From Streptomyces sp. WMMC500 (lineage in GTDB: Bacteria; Actinomycetota; Actinomycetes; Streptomycetales; Streptomycetaceae), in NCBI RefSeq assembly GCF_027497195.1, contig NZ_CP114905.1, positions 5,777,001 through 5,841,000 of the forward strand: DNA of 64,000 bases. Direction: 5' to 3'. The notes under the pieces were generated by a model. It searched no databases. It was not told where the DNA came from and saw nothing but the letters and a program-made list of their open reading frames with translations. Numbering within the stretch: position 1 is the stretch's first letter; every line of letters starts with the position of its first letter. A program made the translations under genes and the position numbers. Shown in pieces: positions 26,501 to 37,626 of this stretch.

Positions 26501-26839
26501 GGGCATCCCTCGGAGGCTGGGGGGAACATGGACTGGGGAATATGAGCCAGAGGCTACGGTCCCGTAACCTACGTTGGCGTAAGTATGGCATGCCTCAGTT
26601 CCGGGCTGAAAGAGGCACGGTCCCCACGGGCGTACATGAGCGCCCGTGTGGAAGGAACATCTCTTGAGTGCCCGCAGACGCCGGTTCCCATGCCGCAACC
26701 CCGCGGGCTTCGCCCACCCGGGCAACCAGGAGGGCCTACTAGTCTGGGGACGTCGGACAGCGCGGTCCGCACCCCTGCCCGCCGCGCGCCGCCGCGCACG
26801 GGCGGAAACACCAGCGCCGCACGCCAAGGAGCCGCACCA
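26501..26839. promoter_or_regulatory. Divergent desaturase/ppc region with twin TACG-N4-CGTA palindromes
   Basis: 339 bp without a supported gene. Two palindromes TACG-GTCC-CGTA (26555-26566) and TACG-TTGG-CGTA (26570-26581) are spaced 15 bp centre to centre. The second extends to an imperfect 18-bp dyad. On the minus strand -35 TTACGG (26567-26562) and -10 CATATT (26544-26539) with a 17-bp spacer overlap the first palindrome, the right place for repression of the desaturase. A TAGTCT hexamer at 26740-26745 may be the ppc -10. The frame upstream of ppc is open for 85 codons but has no ribosome site and is not taken as coding. Confidence 0.6.
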
Positions 26840-29632
<2,793 letters not shown>

Positions 29633-30189
29633 CCTCCGGTCCGGGCGGCGGGTCCGGCGGTGCGGTGGCGCCGTGGCTGCCGGTGGTCACCGGGGTGGCG
29701 GCGGTGCCGCGCGGGCGACCTCCGGCCGGGGCGGCGGGTCGGACTGCGCGGTGGCGGCCTGCGGGTCGGCCGTGCGCCGGGTGGTGAGTCCGGCAGCGGT
29801 GCGGTGTCCCTGCCGGGGGTCACCGGAGTGGTGAGGGTCCCGCGCGGGTGATTTCCCGTCGGGCCGCGAGGCCGGCTGTCCGGCGGCGGGGTGGCCCGGT
29901 GGTCAGTCGGGTGCTGCCGGTGGTCAGCGTCGGCCGGTGGGGTTGGCGGCTCCGGTCACCTCCGGTCGGGGCGGCCGGTCCGGCGGTGGCGTCGCCCGTC
30001 AGCCGTCCGCCCGCGGCCGCCTGGCGGAGCACCGGCCCCGGGGGCGCGTCCGCTGCCGGTCGGCCCCCGGGTGTGCCGCCCGGTCGTCTCCGTGTGTGCC
30101 CCGGCCCGGCTCCCGCGTGTGCCGCGCCCCTACCTCCGGCCCGCCCCCTTGCCCGCCGGCCCGCCCGCGGGACCCGTACCGGGCCCGGG
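29633..30189. repeat. Non-coding gap with three copies of a 41-bp repeat
   Basis: 557 bp between ppc and pth. Copies of a unit resembling GTGACCTCCGGTCCGGGCGG start at 29629 (overlapping the ppc stop), 29715 and 29955, each about 41 bp and 80-90% alike. Sequence between them is G/T-rich on the plus strand with no codon bias and no ribosome sites. No gene, promoter or clear terminator is supported. Confidence 0.65.
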
Positions 30190-30780
30190 TCAGCCGTTGT
30201 ACGTGTTCTGGGCGCGTTCCAGGCCCTCCGTGACCAGGGTCTCCACGGCGTCCGCCGCGCGGTCCACGAAGTAGTCCAGATCCTTGCGCTCCGCGGCGGA
30301 GAAGTCCTTCAGCACGTAGTCCGCCACCTCCATCCGCCCCGGCGGCCGGCCCACCCCGAACCGCACCCGCAGATACTCCCGCCCCAGCGACTTCGACAGC
30401 GACTTCAGCCCGTTGTGACCGTTGTCGCCGCCCCCCAGCTTCAGCCGCAGCGTGCCGTAGTCCAGATCCAGCTCGTCGTGGACGACCACCAGCCGGTCCA
30501 GCGGCACCTTGTAGAAGCCGGCCAGCGCCGAGACCGGACCGCCGGACAGGTTCATGAACGCCATCGGCTTGGCCAGCACGATCCGCCGGCCCGAAGGACC
30601 CGGCGGGCCCAGCCGGCCCTCCACCACCTGCGCCCGCGACTTGTGCGCCTTGAACCGCCCGCCGACGCGCCCCGCCAGCAGATCGGCGACCATGAACCCC
30701 GCGTTGTGCCGGTTGCCCGCGTACCCCGGGCCCGGATTGCCCAGGCCCACGACGAGCCACGGCTGCGCTGCGTCCGACAT
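30190..30780 (-). CDS. pth: Peptidyl-tRNA hydrolase
   Basis: 196-residue Pth1 enzyme that recycles peptidyl-t[24 protein letters not shown] contains the catalytic His and the substrate Asn. [37 protein letters not shown] and FGVGRPPG are the other signatures. The order rplY-pth on the same strand matches the usual actinobacterial arrangement. A strong hairpin between them may reduce read-through. Confidence 0.97.
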   Translation of the reverse strand: MSDAAQPWLVVGLGNPGPGYAGNRHNAGFMVADLLAGRVGGRFKAHKSRAQVVEGRLGPPGPSGRRIVLAKPMAFMNLSGGPVSALAGFYKVPLDRLVVVHDELDLDYGTLRLKLGGGDNGHNGLKSLSKSLGREYLRVRFGVGRPPGRMEVADYVLKDFSAAERKDLDYFVDRAADAVETLVTEGLERAQNTYNG

Positions 30781-30853
30781 CTGCTGGCTCTCCCGGGATG
30801 CGTGTGCGTGCTCGTACGGAAACGGGGGGCGGCGCAGCCGCCGGGCCGGGGCC

Positions 30854-30888
30854 GGCGGGCCGGCCGGGACGCACCCGGCCGGCCCGCC
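30854..30888 (-). terminator. 15-bp-stem hairpin after rplY
   Basis: Perfect 15-bp stem GGCGGGCCGGCCGGG / CCCGGCCGGCCCGCC with a 5-nt loop (ACGCA), 15 bp beyond the rplY stop and 73 bp before pth. It is all G/C with no U-tract. Probably a terminator or attenuator between rplY and pth. Confidence 0.7.
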
Positions 30889-30903
30889 GAACCGGCCCCC
30901 GGC

Positions 30904-31518
30904 TCACTCCTCCGACGCGCCCTCGGCGACCGCCGCCTCGCCCTCGGCCGCCTCGCCCTCCGCCGCCGGCTCCTCCGCCTGCGGCGCGACCACGTGCAGC
31001 ACCGTGTCCTCGGCGTCCACCGCCAGCGTCACCCCCGCCGGCAGCTTCACGTCCTTCGCCGCCAGCGTCGCACCGGCCTCCAGCCCCTCGACGCTGACCG
31101 TCACCGACTCCGGGATGTTCGTCGCCTCGGCCTCCACCGGCAGCGCGTGCAGCGTGTGCTCCAGCAGATTGCCACCCGGCGCCAGGTCGCCCTCCACCTG
31201 GATCGGGACCTCGACGGTGACCTTCTCGCCGCGCTTGACGACCAGCAGATCCACGTGCTTCAGCACCCCGGTACGCAGCGCGTCACGCTGCACGTCCTTC
31301 GGGATGACCAGCTCGGACTTGCCGCCGACCTCAAGGCTGATCAGCACGTTCGACGTCTTCAGCGCCATCAGCAGGTCGTAGCTCGGCAGCGACACGTGCC
31401 GCGGGTCGGCGCCGTGGCCGTAGATGACACCGGGGACCTTGTCCTCACGGCGCAGCCGGCGGGCCGCACCCTTGCCGGTCTCGGTCCGCGGCTCCGCGAC
31501 GATCTTGTACTCGGCCAT
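30904..31518 (-). CDS. rplY: 50S ribosomal protein L25 / general stress protein Ctc
   Basis: 204 residues: an N-terminal L25 5S-rRNA-binding domain (KGAARRLRREDKVPGVIYGHG) and the C-terminal TL5/Ctc beta domain (VEVPIQVEGDLAPGG...). An acidic tail of Glu/Ala repeats (EGEAAEGEAAVAEGASEE) follows. ATG at 31518 has GAGGAG eight bases upstream; an in-frame start at 31560 is rejected because it adds a non-homologous tail. It forms part of the pth-rplY-prs-glmU neighbourhood, all on the minus strand. Confidence 0.96.
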   Translation of the reverse strand: MAEYKIVAEPRTETGKGAARRLRREDKVPGVIYGHGADPRHVSLPSYDLLMALKTSNVLISLEVGGKSELVIPKDVQRDALRTGVLKHVDLLVVKRGEKVTVEVPIQVEGDLAPGGNLLEHTLHALPVEAEATNIPESVTVSVEGLEAGATLAAKDVKLPAGVTLAVDAEDTVLHVVAPQAEEPAAEGEAAEGEAAVAEGASEE

Positions 31519-31659
31519 GACTGCACTCCTCGCAGTAGGTGAAGCTGACGGGACGGTCACCCGGCCGCAATCGGCCTGCTACGAAGAGCGCGTCGATAAC
31601 GGAGCGCCGACCGGAACCGTACGAACCGGCAGCGGCCTCCCTCGCCGAGCAACTCCCGG

Positions 31660-31689
31660 AGTCTACCCGGCGGCGAGAGGCCGCCCCAA
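31660..31689 (-). promoter_or_regulatory. Candidate rplY promoter with prs terminator hairpin
   Basis: Read leftward: TTGGGG (31689-31684), an 18-bp spacer, then TAGACT (31665-31660), about 140 bp before rplY. A small hairpin GGCGGC-GAGAG-GCCGCC (31669-31685) lies in the spacer, 28 bp past the prs stop, and may end prs transcripts. Consensus-level evidence only. Confidence 0.4.
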
Positions 31690-31712
31690 GTCGATCTTGC
31701 GCGCCGAACAAC

Positions 31713-32690
31713 CTACGCGTGCTCGTCGAAGAGGCTGGTCACCGACCCGTCCTCGAACACCTCACGCACCGCCCGCGCGATCACCGGCGCCATCGACAAC
31801 ACCGTGATCTTGTCCAGGTCCAACTCGCTCGGCGTCGGCAGCGTGTTCGTGAAAATGAACTCGCTGACCTTCGACCCCTTCAAGCGGTCACCCGCCGGAC
31901 CCGACAACACGCCGTGCGTCGCCGCCACGATCACGTCCTCCGCGCCGTTCGCGAACAACGCGTCCGCCGCCGCACAGATCGTGCCCCCCGTATCCACCAT
32001 GTCGTCCACCAGCACACACACCCGGCCCGACACATGCCCGACCACCTCGTGCACCGTCACCTGGTTCGCCACATCCGGATCCCGCCGCTTGTGCACGATC
32101 GCCAGCGGCGCACCCAGCCGGTCACCCCACCGGTCCGCCACCCGCACCCGCCCCGCGTCCGGCGACACCACCGTCAGCTTCGACCGGTCCGTCTTCGACG
32201 CCACATAGTCCGCCAGCACCGGCAGCGCGAACAGATGATCCACCGGCCCGTCGAAGAAACCCTGGATCTGATCCGTGTGCAGATCCACCGTCAGGATCCG
32301 GTCCGCACCCGCCGTCTTCAGCAGATCGGCGATCAGCCGCGCCGAGATCGGCTCCCGGCCCCGGTGCTTCTTGTCCTGCCGCGCATAGCCGTAGAACGGC
32401 ACGATCGCGGTGATGCTCCGCGCGGAGGCACGTTTCAGCGCATCCACCATGATCATCTGTTCCATGACCCACTTGTTGATGGGCGCCGTGTGACTCTGCA
32501 TCACAAAACAGTCGGCACCCCGCGCCGACTCCTGGAAACGGACGTAGATCTCACCATTGGCGAAGTCGAACGCCTTCGTCGGCACGAGGCCCACACCAAG
32601 CTGGTGCGCGACCTCCTCGGCAAGGTCGGGGTAGCCACGGCCGGTGAAAAGCATCAGCTTCTTCTGGCCGGTCGTCTTGATCCCGGTCAC
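31713..32690 (-). CDS. prs: Ribose-phosphate pyrophosphokinase
   Basis: 325-residue PRPP synthase, converting ribose-5-phosphate and ATP to PRPP for nucleotide, His and Trp synthesis. FANGEIYVRFQES, the catalytic YGYARQDKKHRGREPIS, the divalent-cation site VDLHTDQIQGFF and the PRPP loop VCVLVDDMVDTGGT are intact. GTG at 32690 has GAGGAG upstream. It follows glmU on the same strand with a 96-bp gap. Confidence 0.97.
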   Translation of the reverse strand: MTGIKTTGQKKLMLFTGRGYPDLAEEVAHQLGVGLVPTKAFDFANGEIYVRFQESARGADCFVMQSHTAPINKWVMEQMIMVDALKRASARSITAIVPFYGYARQDKKHRGREPISARLIADLLKTAGADRILTVDLHTDQIQGFFDGPVDHLFALPVLADYVASKTDRSKLTVVSPDAGRVRVADRWGDRLGAPLAIVHKRRDPDVANQVTVHEVVGHVSGRVCVLVDDMVDTGGTICAAADALFANGAEDVIVAATHGVLSGPAGDRLKGSKVSEFIFTNTLPTPSELDLDKITVLSMAPVIARAVREVFEDGSVTSLFDEHA

Positions 32691-32786
32691 AGCACGTTCT
32701 CCTCGGTGTCGGGGCAGGCGGCCGGGCGGGCGGCCGGTCGGTGTCCCCCTCACCGTACGCCCCGCACACCCCCACCCCGCACCCGC

Positions 32787-34265
32787 TCACCCCGCCTGAC
32801 CGGCCCCCTCGTCCCCCTCCGCACCCTCCCGGCGCGCCGCCTCGGCCGCCTGTGCCGCCGCACTCCCCGGCCGCTTACGGGCCACCCAGCCCTCGATGTT
32901 GCGCTGCTGGCCCCGCGCCACGGCCAGCGAACCCGGCGGCACATCCTTCGTGATCACCGACCCCGCCGCGGTGTACGCGCCGTCCCCGATGGTGACCGGA
33001 GCCACAAGCATGTTGTCCGCACCCGTACGGCAATGACTCCCGATCGTCGTGTGATGCTTCGCCACCCCGTCATAGTTGACGAACACACTCGCGGCACCGA
33101 TGTTCGTGTGCTCCCCGATCGTCGCGTCCCCCACATACGACAGATGCGGCACCTTCGTCCCCGCACCCACGTCCGCGTTCTTCATCTCCACGTACGTCCC
33201 CGCCTTCGACCCCGCACCCAGCCGCGTCCCCGCCCGCAGATACGCGTACGGACCCACACTCGCCGCCGGCCCGATCTCCGCCCCGTCCGCAACCGTGTTG
33301 AGCACCCGCGCCCCCGCACCCACCGCCGTGTCCGTCAGCGTGCACCCCGGCCCCACCTCGGCACCCGCCCCCAGATGCGTGGCCCCCCTGAGCTGCGTCT
33401 GCGGCTGCACCACCGCATCCGGCTCGTACGTCACCCCCACGTCGAACCACGTCGACGCCGGATCCACCACCGTCACCCCGGCCAGCATCGCGTCACGCAA
33501 CAGACTGTCGTTCAGCAGCCGGCGCGCCTCCGCCAACTGCACCCGGTTGTTGATGCCCAGGATCTCCCGGTGATCGACGGCCAGCGACGCACCCACCCGG
33601 TGACCCGCCGCACGCAGAATCCCCAGCACGTCCGTCAGGTACTCCTCACCCTGACTGTTGTCCCGCCGCACCTGCGTCAACGCCGACGCCAGCAGCTTCG
33701 CGTCGAACGCGAACACCCCCGAGTTGATCTCCCGGATCTCCCGCTGCGCCGCCGAGGCGTCCTTGTGCTCCACGATCCCGGTCACGGCCCCGTCCGCGCC
33801 CTCCCGCACGATCCGCCCGTACCCGGTCGCGTCCGGCACCTCGGCGGTCAGCACGGTCACGGCGTTCCCGCCGTCGGCGTGCGCTCCCGCCAGCCGCCCG
33901 AGGGTCTCCCCGGCCAGCAGCGGCGTGTCACCGCACACCACCACGACGGTCCCGTCCAGCGCGACCCCGCTCCCGGCCAGCTCCTCCAACGCGATCCGCA
34001 CGGCGTGCCCGGTCCCGTTCTGCTCCTGCTGCACCACGGCCCGCGCCTGGGGCGCGATCTCGGCGAGATGCGCGCTGACGGCCTCCCGGCCGTGGCCGAC
34101 GACGACGACGAGATGCTCGGGGTCCAGCTCTCCGGCGGCGGCGACGACGTGCCCGACGAGGGAGCGACCACAGATGCGGTGCAGGACCTTGGGGGTCGCG
34201 GACTTCATACGGGTGCCTTCGCCCGCGGCGAGTACGACGACGGCTGCGGGGCGGTTCGCGGTCAC
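32787..34265 (-). CDS. glmU: Bifunctional N-acetylglucosamine-1-phosphate uridyltransferase / glucosamine-1-phosphate acetyltransferase
   Basis: 492 residues. The N-terminal pyrophosphorylase domain ([20 protein letters not shown]) makes UDP-GlcNAc. The C-terminal left-handed beta-helix acetyltransferase carries hexapeptide repeats and [20 protein letters not shown] with the catalytic His region. GTG at 34265 follows AAGGA by eight bases. A possible promoter (-10 TATCCT) lies between the tRNA terminator and this start. The C-terminal Ala/Glu/Arg-rich tail is normal for Streptomyces GlmU. Confidence 0.97.
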   Translation of the reverse strand: MTANRPAAVVVLAAGEGTRMKSATPKVLHRICGRSLVGHVVAAAGELDPEHLVVVVGHGREAVSAHLAEIAPQARAVVQQEQNGTGHAVRIALEELAGSGVALDGTVVVVCGDTPLLAGETLGRLAGAHADGGNAVTVLTAEVPDATGYGRIVREGADGAVTGIVEHKDASAAQREIREINSGVFAFDAKLLASALTQVRRDNSQGEEYLTDVLGILRAAGHRVGASLAVDHREILGINNRVQLAEARRLLNDSLLRDAMLAGVTVVDPASTWFDVGVTYEPDAVVQPQTQLRGATHLGAGAEVGPGCTLTDTAVGAGARVLNTVADGAEIGPAASVGPYAYLRAGTRLGAGSKAGTYVEMKNADVGAGTKVPHLSYVGDATIGEHTNIGAASVFVNYDGVAKHHTTIGSHCRTGADNMLVAPVTIGDGAYTAAGSVITKDVPPGSLAVARGQQRNIEGWVARKRPGSAAAQAAEAARREGAEGDEGAGQAG

Positions 34266-34340
34266 GTGAAGGTCCTTACGCAGGCGGAATCGGGGGTACG
34301 GGCAGGATACCGACGGCGTACGCGGGGGTAACGCAAACGA

Positions 34341-34360
34341 GCCCCGGCGGCTGCCGGGGC
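34341..34360 (-). terminator. Terminator of tRNA-Gln
   Basis: 8-bp stem GCCCCGGC / GCCGGGGC with a 4-nt loop, followed on the minus strand by TCGTTTGCGTT. It starts 25 bp after the tRNA 3' end. A T-rich run after the stem is unusual in this sequence and supports intrinsic termination. Confidence 0.7.
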
Positions 34361-34384
34361 CCGGAACCCGTAGGTGGGGTGAAG

Positions 34385-34456
34385 CTCCGCTGCCAGGACT
34401 CGAACCTGGACAAAGGGCACCAAAAACCCTCGTGCTACCCATTACACCACAGCGGA
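34385..34456 (-). tRNA. tRNA-Gln (anticodon UUG)
   Basis: 72-nt cloverleaf: acceptor stem TCCGCTG / CAGCGGA, D-arm GTGT...GCAC, anticodon stem AGGGT / GCCCT with loop TTTTGGT (anticodon TTG), and T-arm CCAGG-TTCGAGT-CCTGG. The discriminator base is G, as expected for Gln, and CCA is not encoded. It lies between glmU and the LAGLIDADG-like gene. No attachment-site duplicate of its 3' half was found in the window. Confidence 0.95.
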
Positions 34457-34484
34457 TAGTAAATCCAGCAAAACGGACATCTGC

Positions 34485-35375
34485 TCACGTGGTCCGTTCT
34501 GCAGCCACCACTATGCCGTACCACCACCCCTCAATGCGACGGTAGAGGTCCGCGCCTTGTAGGACGCGAACCGCCAGGCAGCCGTGGTAGTCCTCGCCCA
34601 CGTTCTTGCGCGTGGTTGCCGGGTTGTGCTTTTTGAGGGACGTCTTGTCGAAACTGGACGAATCTCTGCCGACGAGCTTGATCCAGAACTGTTCGGCCGC
34701 AGCCACGTCTGCGGACTCATGGATCATCAGGTGGAAACGTAGCCGTTCGGGCTCGATGCCGAGTAAGCGCAGCCAGGCGAGGAAGACCTTGATCATGTCT
34801 GGGTCGCTGTTGACGAAGATCACGCGCTCCTTCGGGAGGTGGGGCTTGCTCTTGGTGCCTTCGGACCAGTAGAGGCCGACCCCGACGAGGAACAGCTCAT
34901 GATCGGTGAGCCGCCCGATCTCGCGTGACGCGGTGAGTTTCGTCTTCTGCCGTTCGGCTTCTCTCCTCCGGAGAGTCGCTTCCCAGCCCCGTTTGGCGAT
35001 GGCCGACGCCTCCTCCCGGGTCCGCGGTGGCGGCTTCGCCAGGTCGCGTACCCACAGGGAGATCGAGCTTCTCGAGCAGCCCAGCTCCAGTTGGATCTGG
35101 TCGTACGTCCTACCCTCCTTGCGTAGCTCGCGGGCTCGTGCCCGCAGGTCGTCCTTTGCATTCGGGCGCTTCGTCCACTCCGGGGGTGGTTCGCCTTCCA
35201 GGAGGCGGTTGAGAAGGTCGTTGTTGCCGACTTTCAGGCGGTCGCGGATCTGTCTGCGGCTGAGGCCCTCCCGGCGGAGGGTCACCGCCTGGTCGCGGAG
35301 TTCGTCGAAGGTGGCCGTGCCGCTGAGCAGGCCGCCCGTGCCGTCGCCTGGGCGGCGTTGTCGTGCGTGGGTCAT
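34485..35375 (-). CDS. HTH protein with LAGLIDADG-like (homing-endonuclease-fold) C-terminal domain
   Basis: 296 residues. Two helix-turn-helix segments are visible: residues about 25-60 (LRREGLSRRQIRDRLKVGNNDLLNRLL) and about 75-115 (RKEGRTYDQIQLELGCSRSSISLWV). The C-terminal half starts HELFLVGVGLYWSEGTK, resembling a LAGLIDADG helix, with VIFVNSDPDMIKVFLAWLRLLGI as the usual following unit. Codon use is less GC-biased than neighbours (AAG/AAA, GAT, TTT), suggesting acquisition. The stop lies inside an inverted repeat (AACGGAC / GTCCGTT), 29 bp before the tRNA. It may be a DNA-binding regulator (compare WhiA) or a mobile-element relic; function unknown. Confidence 0.7.
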   Translation of the reverse strand: MTHARQRRPGDGTGGLLSGTATFDELRDQAVTLRREGLSRRQIRDRLKVGNNDLLNRLLEGEPPPEWTKRPNAKDDLRARARELRKEGRTYDQIQLELGCSRSSISLWVRDLAKPPPRTREEASAIAKRGWEATLRRREAERQKTKLTASREIGRLTDHELFLVGVGLYWSEGTKSKPHLPKERVIFVNSDPDMIKVFLAWLRLLGIEPERLRFHLMIHESADVAAAEQFWIKLVGRDSSSFDKTSLKKHNPATTRKNVGEDYHGCLAVRVLQGADLYRRIEGWWYGIVVAAERTT

Positions 35376-35493
35376 GGTGGTCAGCCTGGCCGGGCTTCGC
35401 GGGCCGAGATGCGAATATGCGGTCGATTCACCAGTTCGGGGCTTACCTGTTGGTTTCGTGTGCGTTCGAATCCGTTGCGTGCTGTCGAACCCC

Positions 35494-35525
35494 GGGCCTG
35501 TTCCCGGGCGACAGGCCCTTACGCT
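35494..35525 (+). promoter_or_regulatory. Dyad and -10 box of the histidine kinase gene
   Basis: Perfect 8-bp inverted repeat GGGCCTGT / ACAGGCCC with a 9-nt loop at 35494-35518, immediately followed by TACGCT (35520-35525), a good Streptomyces -10. The kinase ATG is seven bases further on, so the mRNA may be leaderless. The dyad covers the -35 position and could be an operator. Confidence 0.5.
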
Positions 35526-35532
35526 GGTTGGT

Positions 35533-37002
35533 ATGACCACGTCGGGGGAAGCCGTGAGCGAGGTCTCCGGGGGGCGGAGGCCGGTCTGGTGGTGGGCGCG
35601 GCGCCGGTCGATGGTGCTGGACGTCGTGCTGGCGGTGGCGTCGGCGGCGGAGTGTGCGGTGCAGGGGGTGCCGTTCTCGCGGGATGCCGGGTTGCCCGTG
35701 GGGTTCGGGATCGTGCTGGGTGTCGTCGCGGGGAGCATGCTCGTGCTGCGGCGGCGGTGGCCGATCGTCCCGGTGCTGGTGGGTCTGGCGGTCACGCCCG
35801 CGGAGATGGGCTTTCTGCTCAACATCGTCGGCCTGTACACCCTTGCCGCTTCCGACATTCCGCGGCGGGTGACCGCGGCCCTGGCCGGGATGTCGGTGTC
35901 GGCCGTGATCATTGTCACGTTCGTGCAGATGTACCAGACCTTCGAGGAGCACGACCGGGGTTCGCCCTTCGTGCTGGCGGCGCTCGTCGCGGTGCTGATG
36001 TCGGTGGGCGTGACGCTGCCGCCGCTGCTGTTCGGGCTGTACGTGGGGGCGCGGCGCCGGCTCGTGGAGAGTCTGCGGGAGCGGGCGGACGGGCTGGAGC
36101 GGGAGTTGTCGCTGCTGGCGGAGCGGGCGGAGGAGCGTGCGGTGTGGGCGCGGCGCGAGGAGCGCACGCGGATCGCGCGGGAGATGCACGACGTGGTGGC
36201 GCACCGGGTGAGTCTGATGGTGGTGCATGCGGCGGCGCTGGAGCGGGTGGCGCTCAACGATCCGGAGAAGGCGGCGCGGAACGCGGCGCTGGTCGGGGAC
36301 ATGGGTCGGCAGGCGTTGACGGAGTTGCGGGAGATGCTGGGCGTGCTGCGGATGCCGGCGGGGTCGGTGGCGGCGTCGGGGGGCGGGTCGTCGGGTGGTG
36401 CGGCCGGTGCGGCCGCGGAGGGTGCCGCGAGGGATGCGGTGGCCGCGGGCGGGGCTGTCGCGGGCGGGGGCGGGGCCGCTGCCGTGAAGGCGGACGGTGC
36501 GGGTGCCGTGTCCGGGGCCGGCGGGGCTGCCGGTGGTGGCGGAGCTGTCGGTGGTGCCGGTGGTGGCGGTGGTGGGGTGGCCGTCGCCGGGGGCGGCGGG
36601 GAGCCGGCCTCCTCCGGGCTGGACGGTCTGGAGTCGCTGATCGGCGAGTCGCGGGTGGCCGGGATGGCCGTGGACTTCGCGGTGGAGGGCGATCCGGGCC
36701 CGTATGCGCCCGAGGTGGAGCAGACGGTCTACCGGGTGGTGCAGGAGGCGCTGACGAACGTGCACAAGCATGCTCCCGGTGCCAAGACCCGGGTGCTGCT
36801 CGCGCACCGTGTCGCGGAGGTGGCGGTGCTCGTGGTCAACGGCCCGTCGGACGCCGCGTCGCAGAGTGCGGGGCTGCCGAGCGGCGGCAACGGTCTGGTG
36901 GGCATGCGCGAGCGGGTGACGGGTCTGGGCGGCGGCTTCGTCTCGGGTGCGACGGAGTCCGGCGGGTTCCGGGTCTCGGCTGTTCTGCCCAGCGGGAAGT
37001 AG
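35533..37002 (+). CDS. Orphan NarL/DesK-type sensor histidine kinase with Gly/Ala-rich linker
   Basis: 489 residues: about five transmembrane helices in the first 170, a coiled-coil, then the HisKA_3 box RTRIAREMHDVVAHRVSL with phospho-acceptor His219. The ATPase domain has VQEALTNVHKHAPG (N-box) and GGNGLVGMRERV (G-box). Between them is a low-complexity insert of about 85 Gly/Ala residues (276-361), far longer than the usual short linker. No response-regulator gene is adjacent; the regulators at 20-22 kb are the only ones in the window. Signal unknown. Confidence 0.88.
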   Translation: MTTSGEAVSEVSGGRRPVWWWARRRSMVLDVVLAVASAAECAVQGVPFSRDAGLPVGFGIVLGVVAGSMLVLRRRWPIVPVLVGLAVTPAEMGFLLNIVGLYTLAASDIPRRVTAALAGMSVSAVIIVTFVQMYQTFEEHDRGSPFVLAALVAVLMSVGVTLPPLLFGLYVGARRRLVESLRERADGLERELSLLAERAEERAVWARREERTRIAREMHDVVAHRVSLMVVHAAALERVALNDPEKAARNAALVGDMGRQALTELREMLGVLRMPAGSVAASGGGSSGGAAGAAAEGAARDAVAAGGAVAGGGGAAAVKADGAGAVSGAGGAAGGGGAVGGAGGGGGGVAVAGGGGEPASSGLDGLESLIGESRVAGMAVDFAVEGDPGPYAPEVEQTVYRVVQEALTNVHKHAPGAKTRVLLAHRVAEVAVLVVNGPSDAASQSAGLPSGGNGLVGMRERVTGLGGGFVSGATESGGFRVSAVLPSGK

Positions 37003-37092
37003 GACCGGGGCGCCCGTGCGCGTGACGGTCGCCCCGGCCCGTACGGGCGGCTGAGGCCGCTCTGCGTAAGCGTCGGCCTGCCGCTGCGTCGG

Positions 37093-37623
37093 CTATCCCG
37101 CCTCGGGTGTCAGGCGCCGCGGTGCGAGGCCCGTCACGAGGGTTACGAGCGCCTCGTCGACGCTGTTGCCCAGGAACCAGTCGCCGGTGTGGTCCAGCGC
37201 GTACGCCCGGCCGTCGGCGTCGACGGCGAGGACGGCCTGGGCCGTGCTGCCGTCGGGGGCGAGTTCGGCGCCGAGCGGGCACAGTTCGGTCCGGAGCGCG
37301 CGGCCGAGGTCGGCGAGCGTGCGGGTGAGGTGGAGGCCGTGCATCGGGTCGACGTGGAGGTCTGCCGGCCCCAACTGGCGGCCGGGGCCTTCGCCGACGA
37401 CGCGCAGGCCGCCGAACTCCGCCCAGGCCTCGACAGCCGCCGGGAACACCGCGTGGAGGTGTCCGCCCGGTGACACGTGTGCCCTCAGGGCGTCGGCCCA
37501 GCTTTCCGCCTGTCTTATGTCCCACCGGCCCGGCGCCCAGCCGGCGACGCGCAGCGCGCTGTCGACTTCGACGGGGAAGCGCGTGTGGTGCGCGGCCAGG
37601 TCGCGGGGGTCCGTGGGGACCAC
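37093..37623 (-). CDS. SUKH-3-type immunity-domain protein
   Basis: 176 residues resembling the SUKH-3 immunity superfamily: LRVAGWAPGRWDIRQAESWADAL at the N-terminus, AWAEFGGLRV, then a strand-rich half ending in DGRAYALDHTGDWFLGNSVDEALVTLVTG. SUKH proteins neutralise nuclease or deaminase toxins in polymorphic toxin systems, though some act elsewhere. The GTG start is 3 bp after the stop of the YwqJ-type deaminase gene on the same strand, so the two are cotranscribed as a toxin-type/immunity-type pair. Soluble, with no signal peptide. Recognised from pattern, not search. Confidence 0.75.
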   Translation of the reverse strand: MVPTDPRDLAAHHTRFPVEVDSALRVAGWAPGRWDIRQAESWADALRAHVSPGGHLHAVFPAAVEAWAEFGGLRVVGEGPGRQLGPADLHVDPMHGLHLTRTLADLGRALRTELCPLGAELAPDGSTAQAVLAVDADGRAYALDHTGDWFLGNSVDEALVTLVTGLAPRRLTPEAG

Positions 37624-37626
37624 GGT

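Noticed and set aside
26585..26839. Extension of ppc by 85 codons upstream
   Set aside because: No homology to PEPC N-termini, no ribosome site, and it runs through the desaturase operator/promoter region; GTG at 26840 has a good ribosome site.
34385..34456. tRNA-Gln as an integration site of an element ending near 35375
   Set aside because: No duplicate of the tRNA 3' half and no integrase gene were found in the window.
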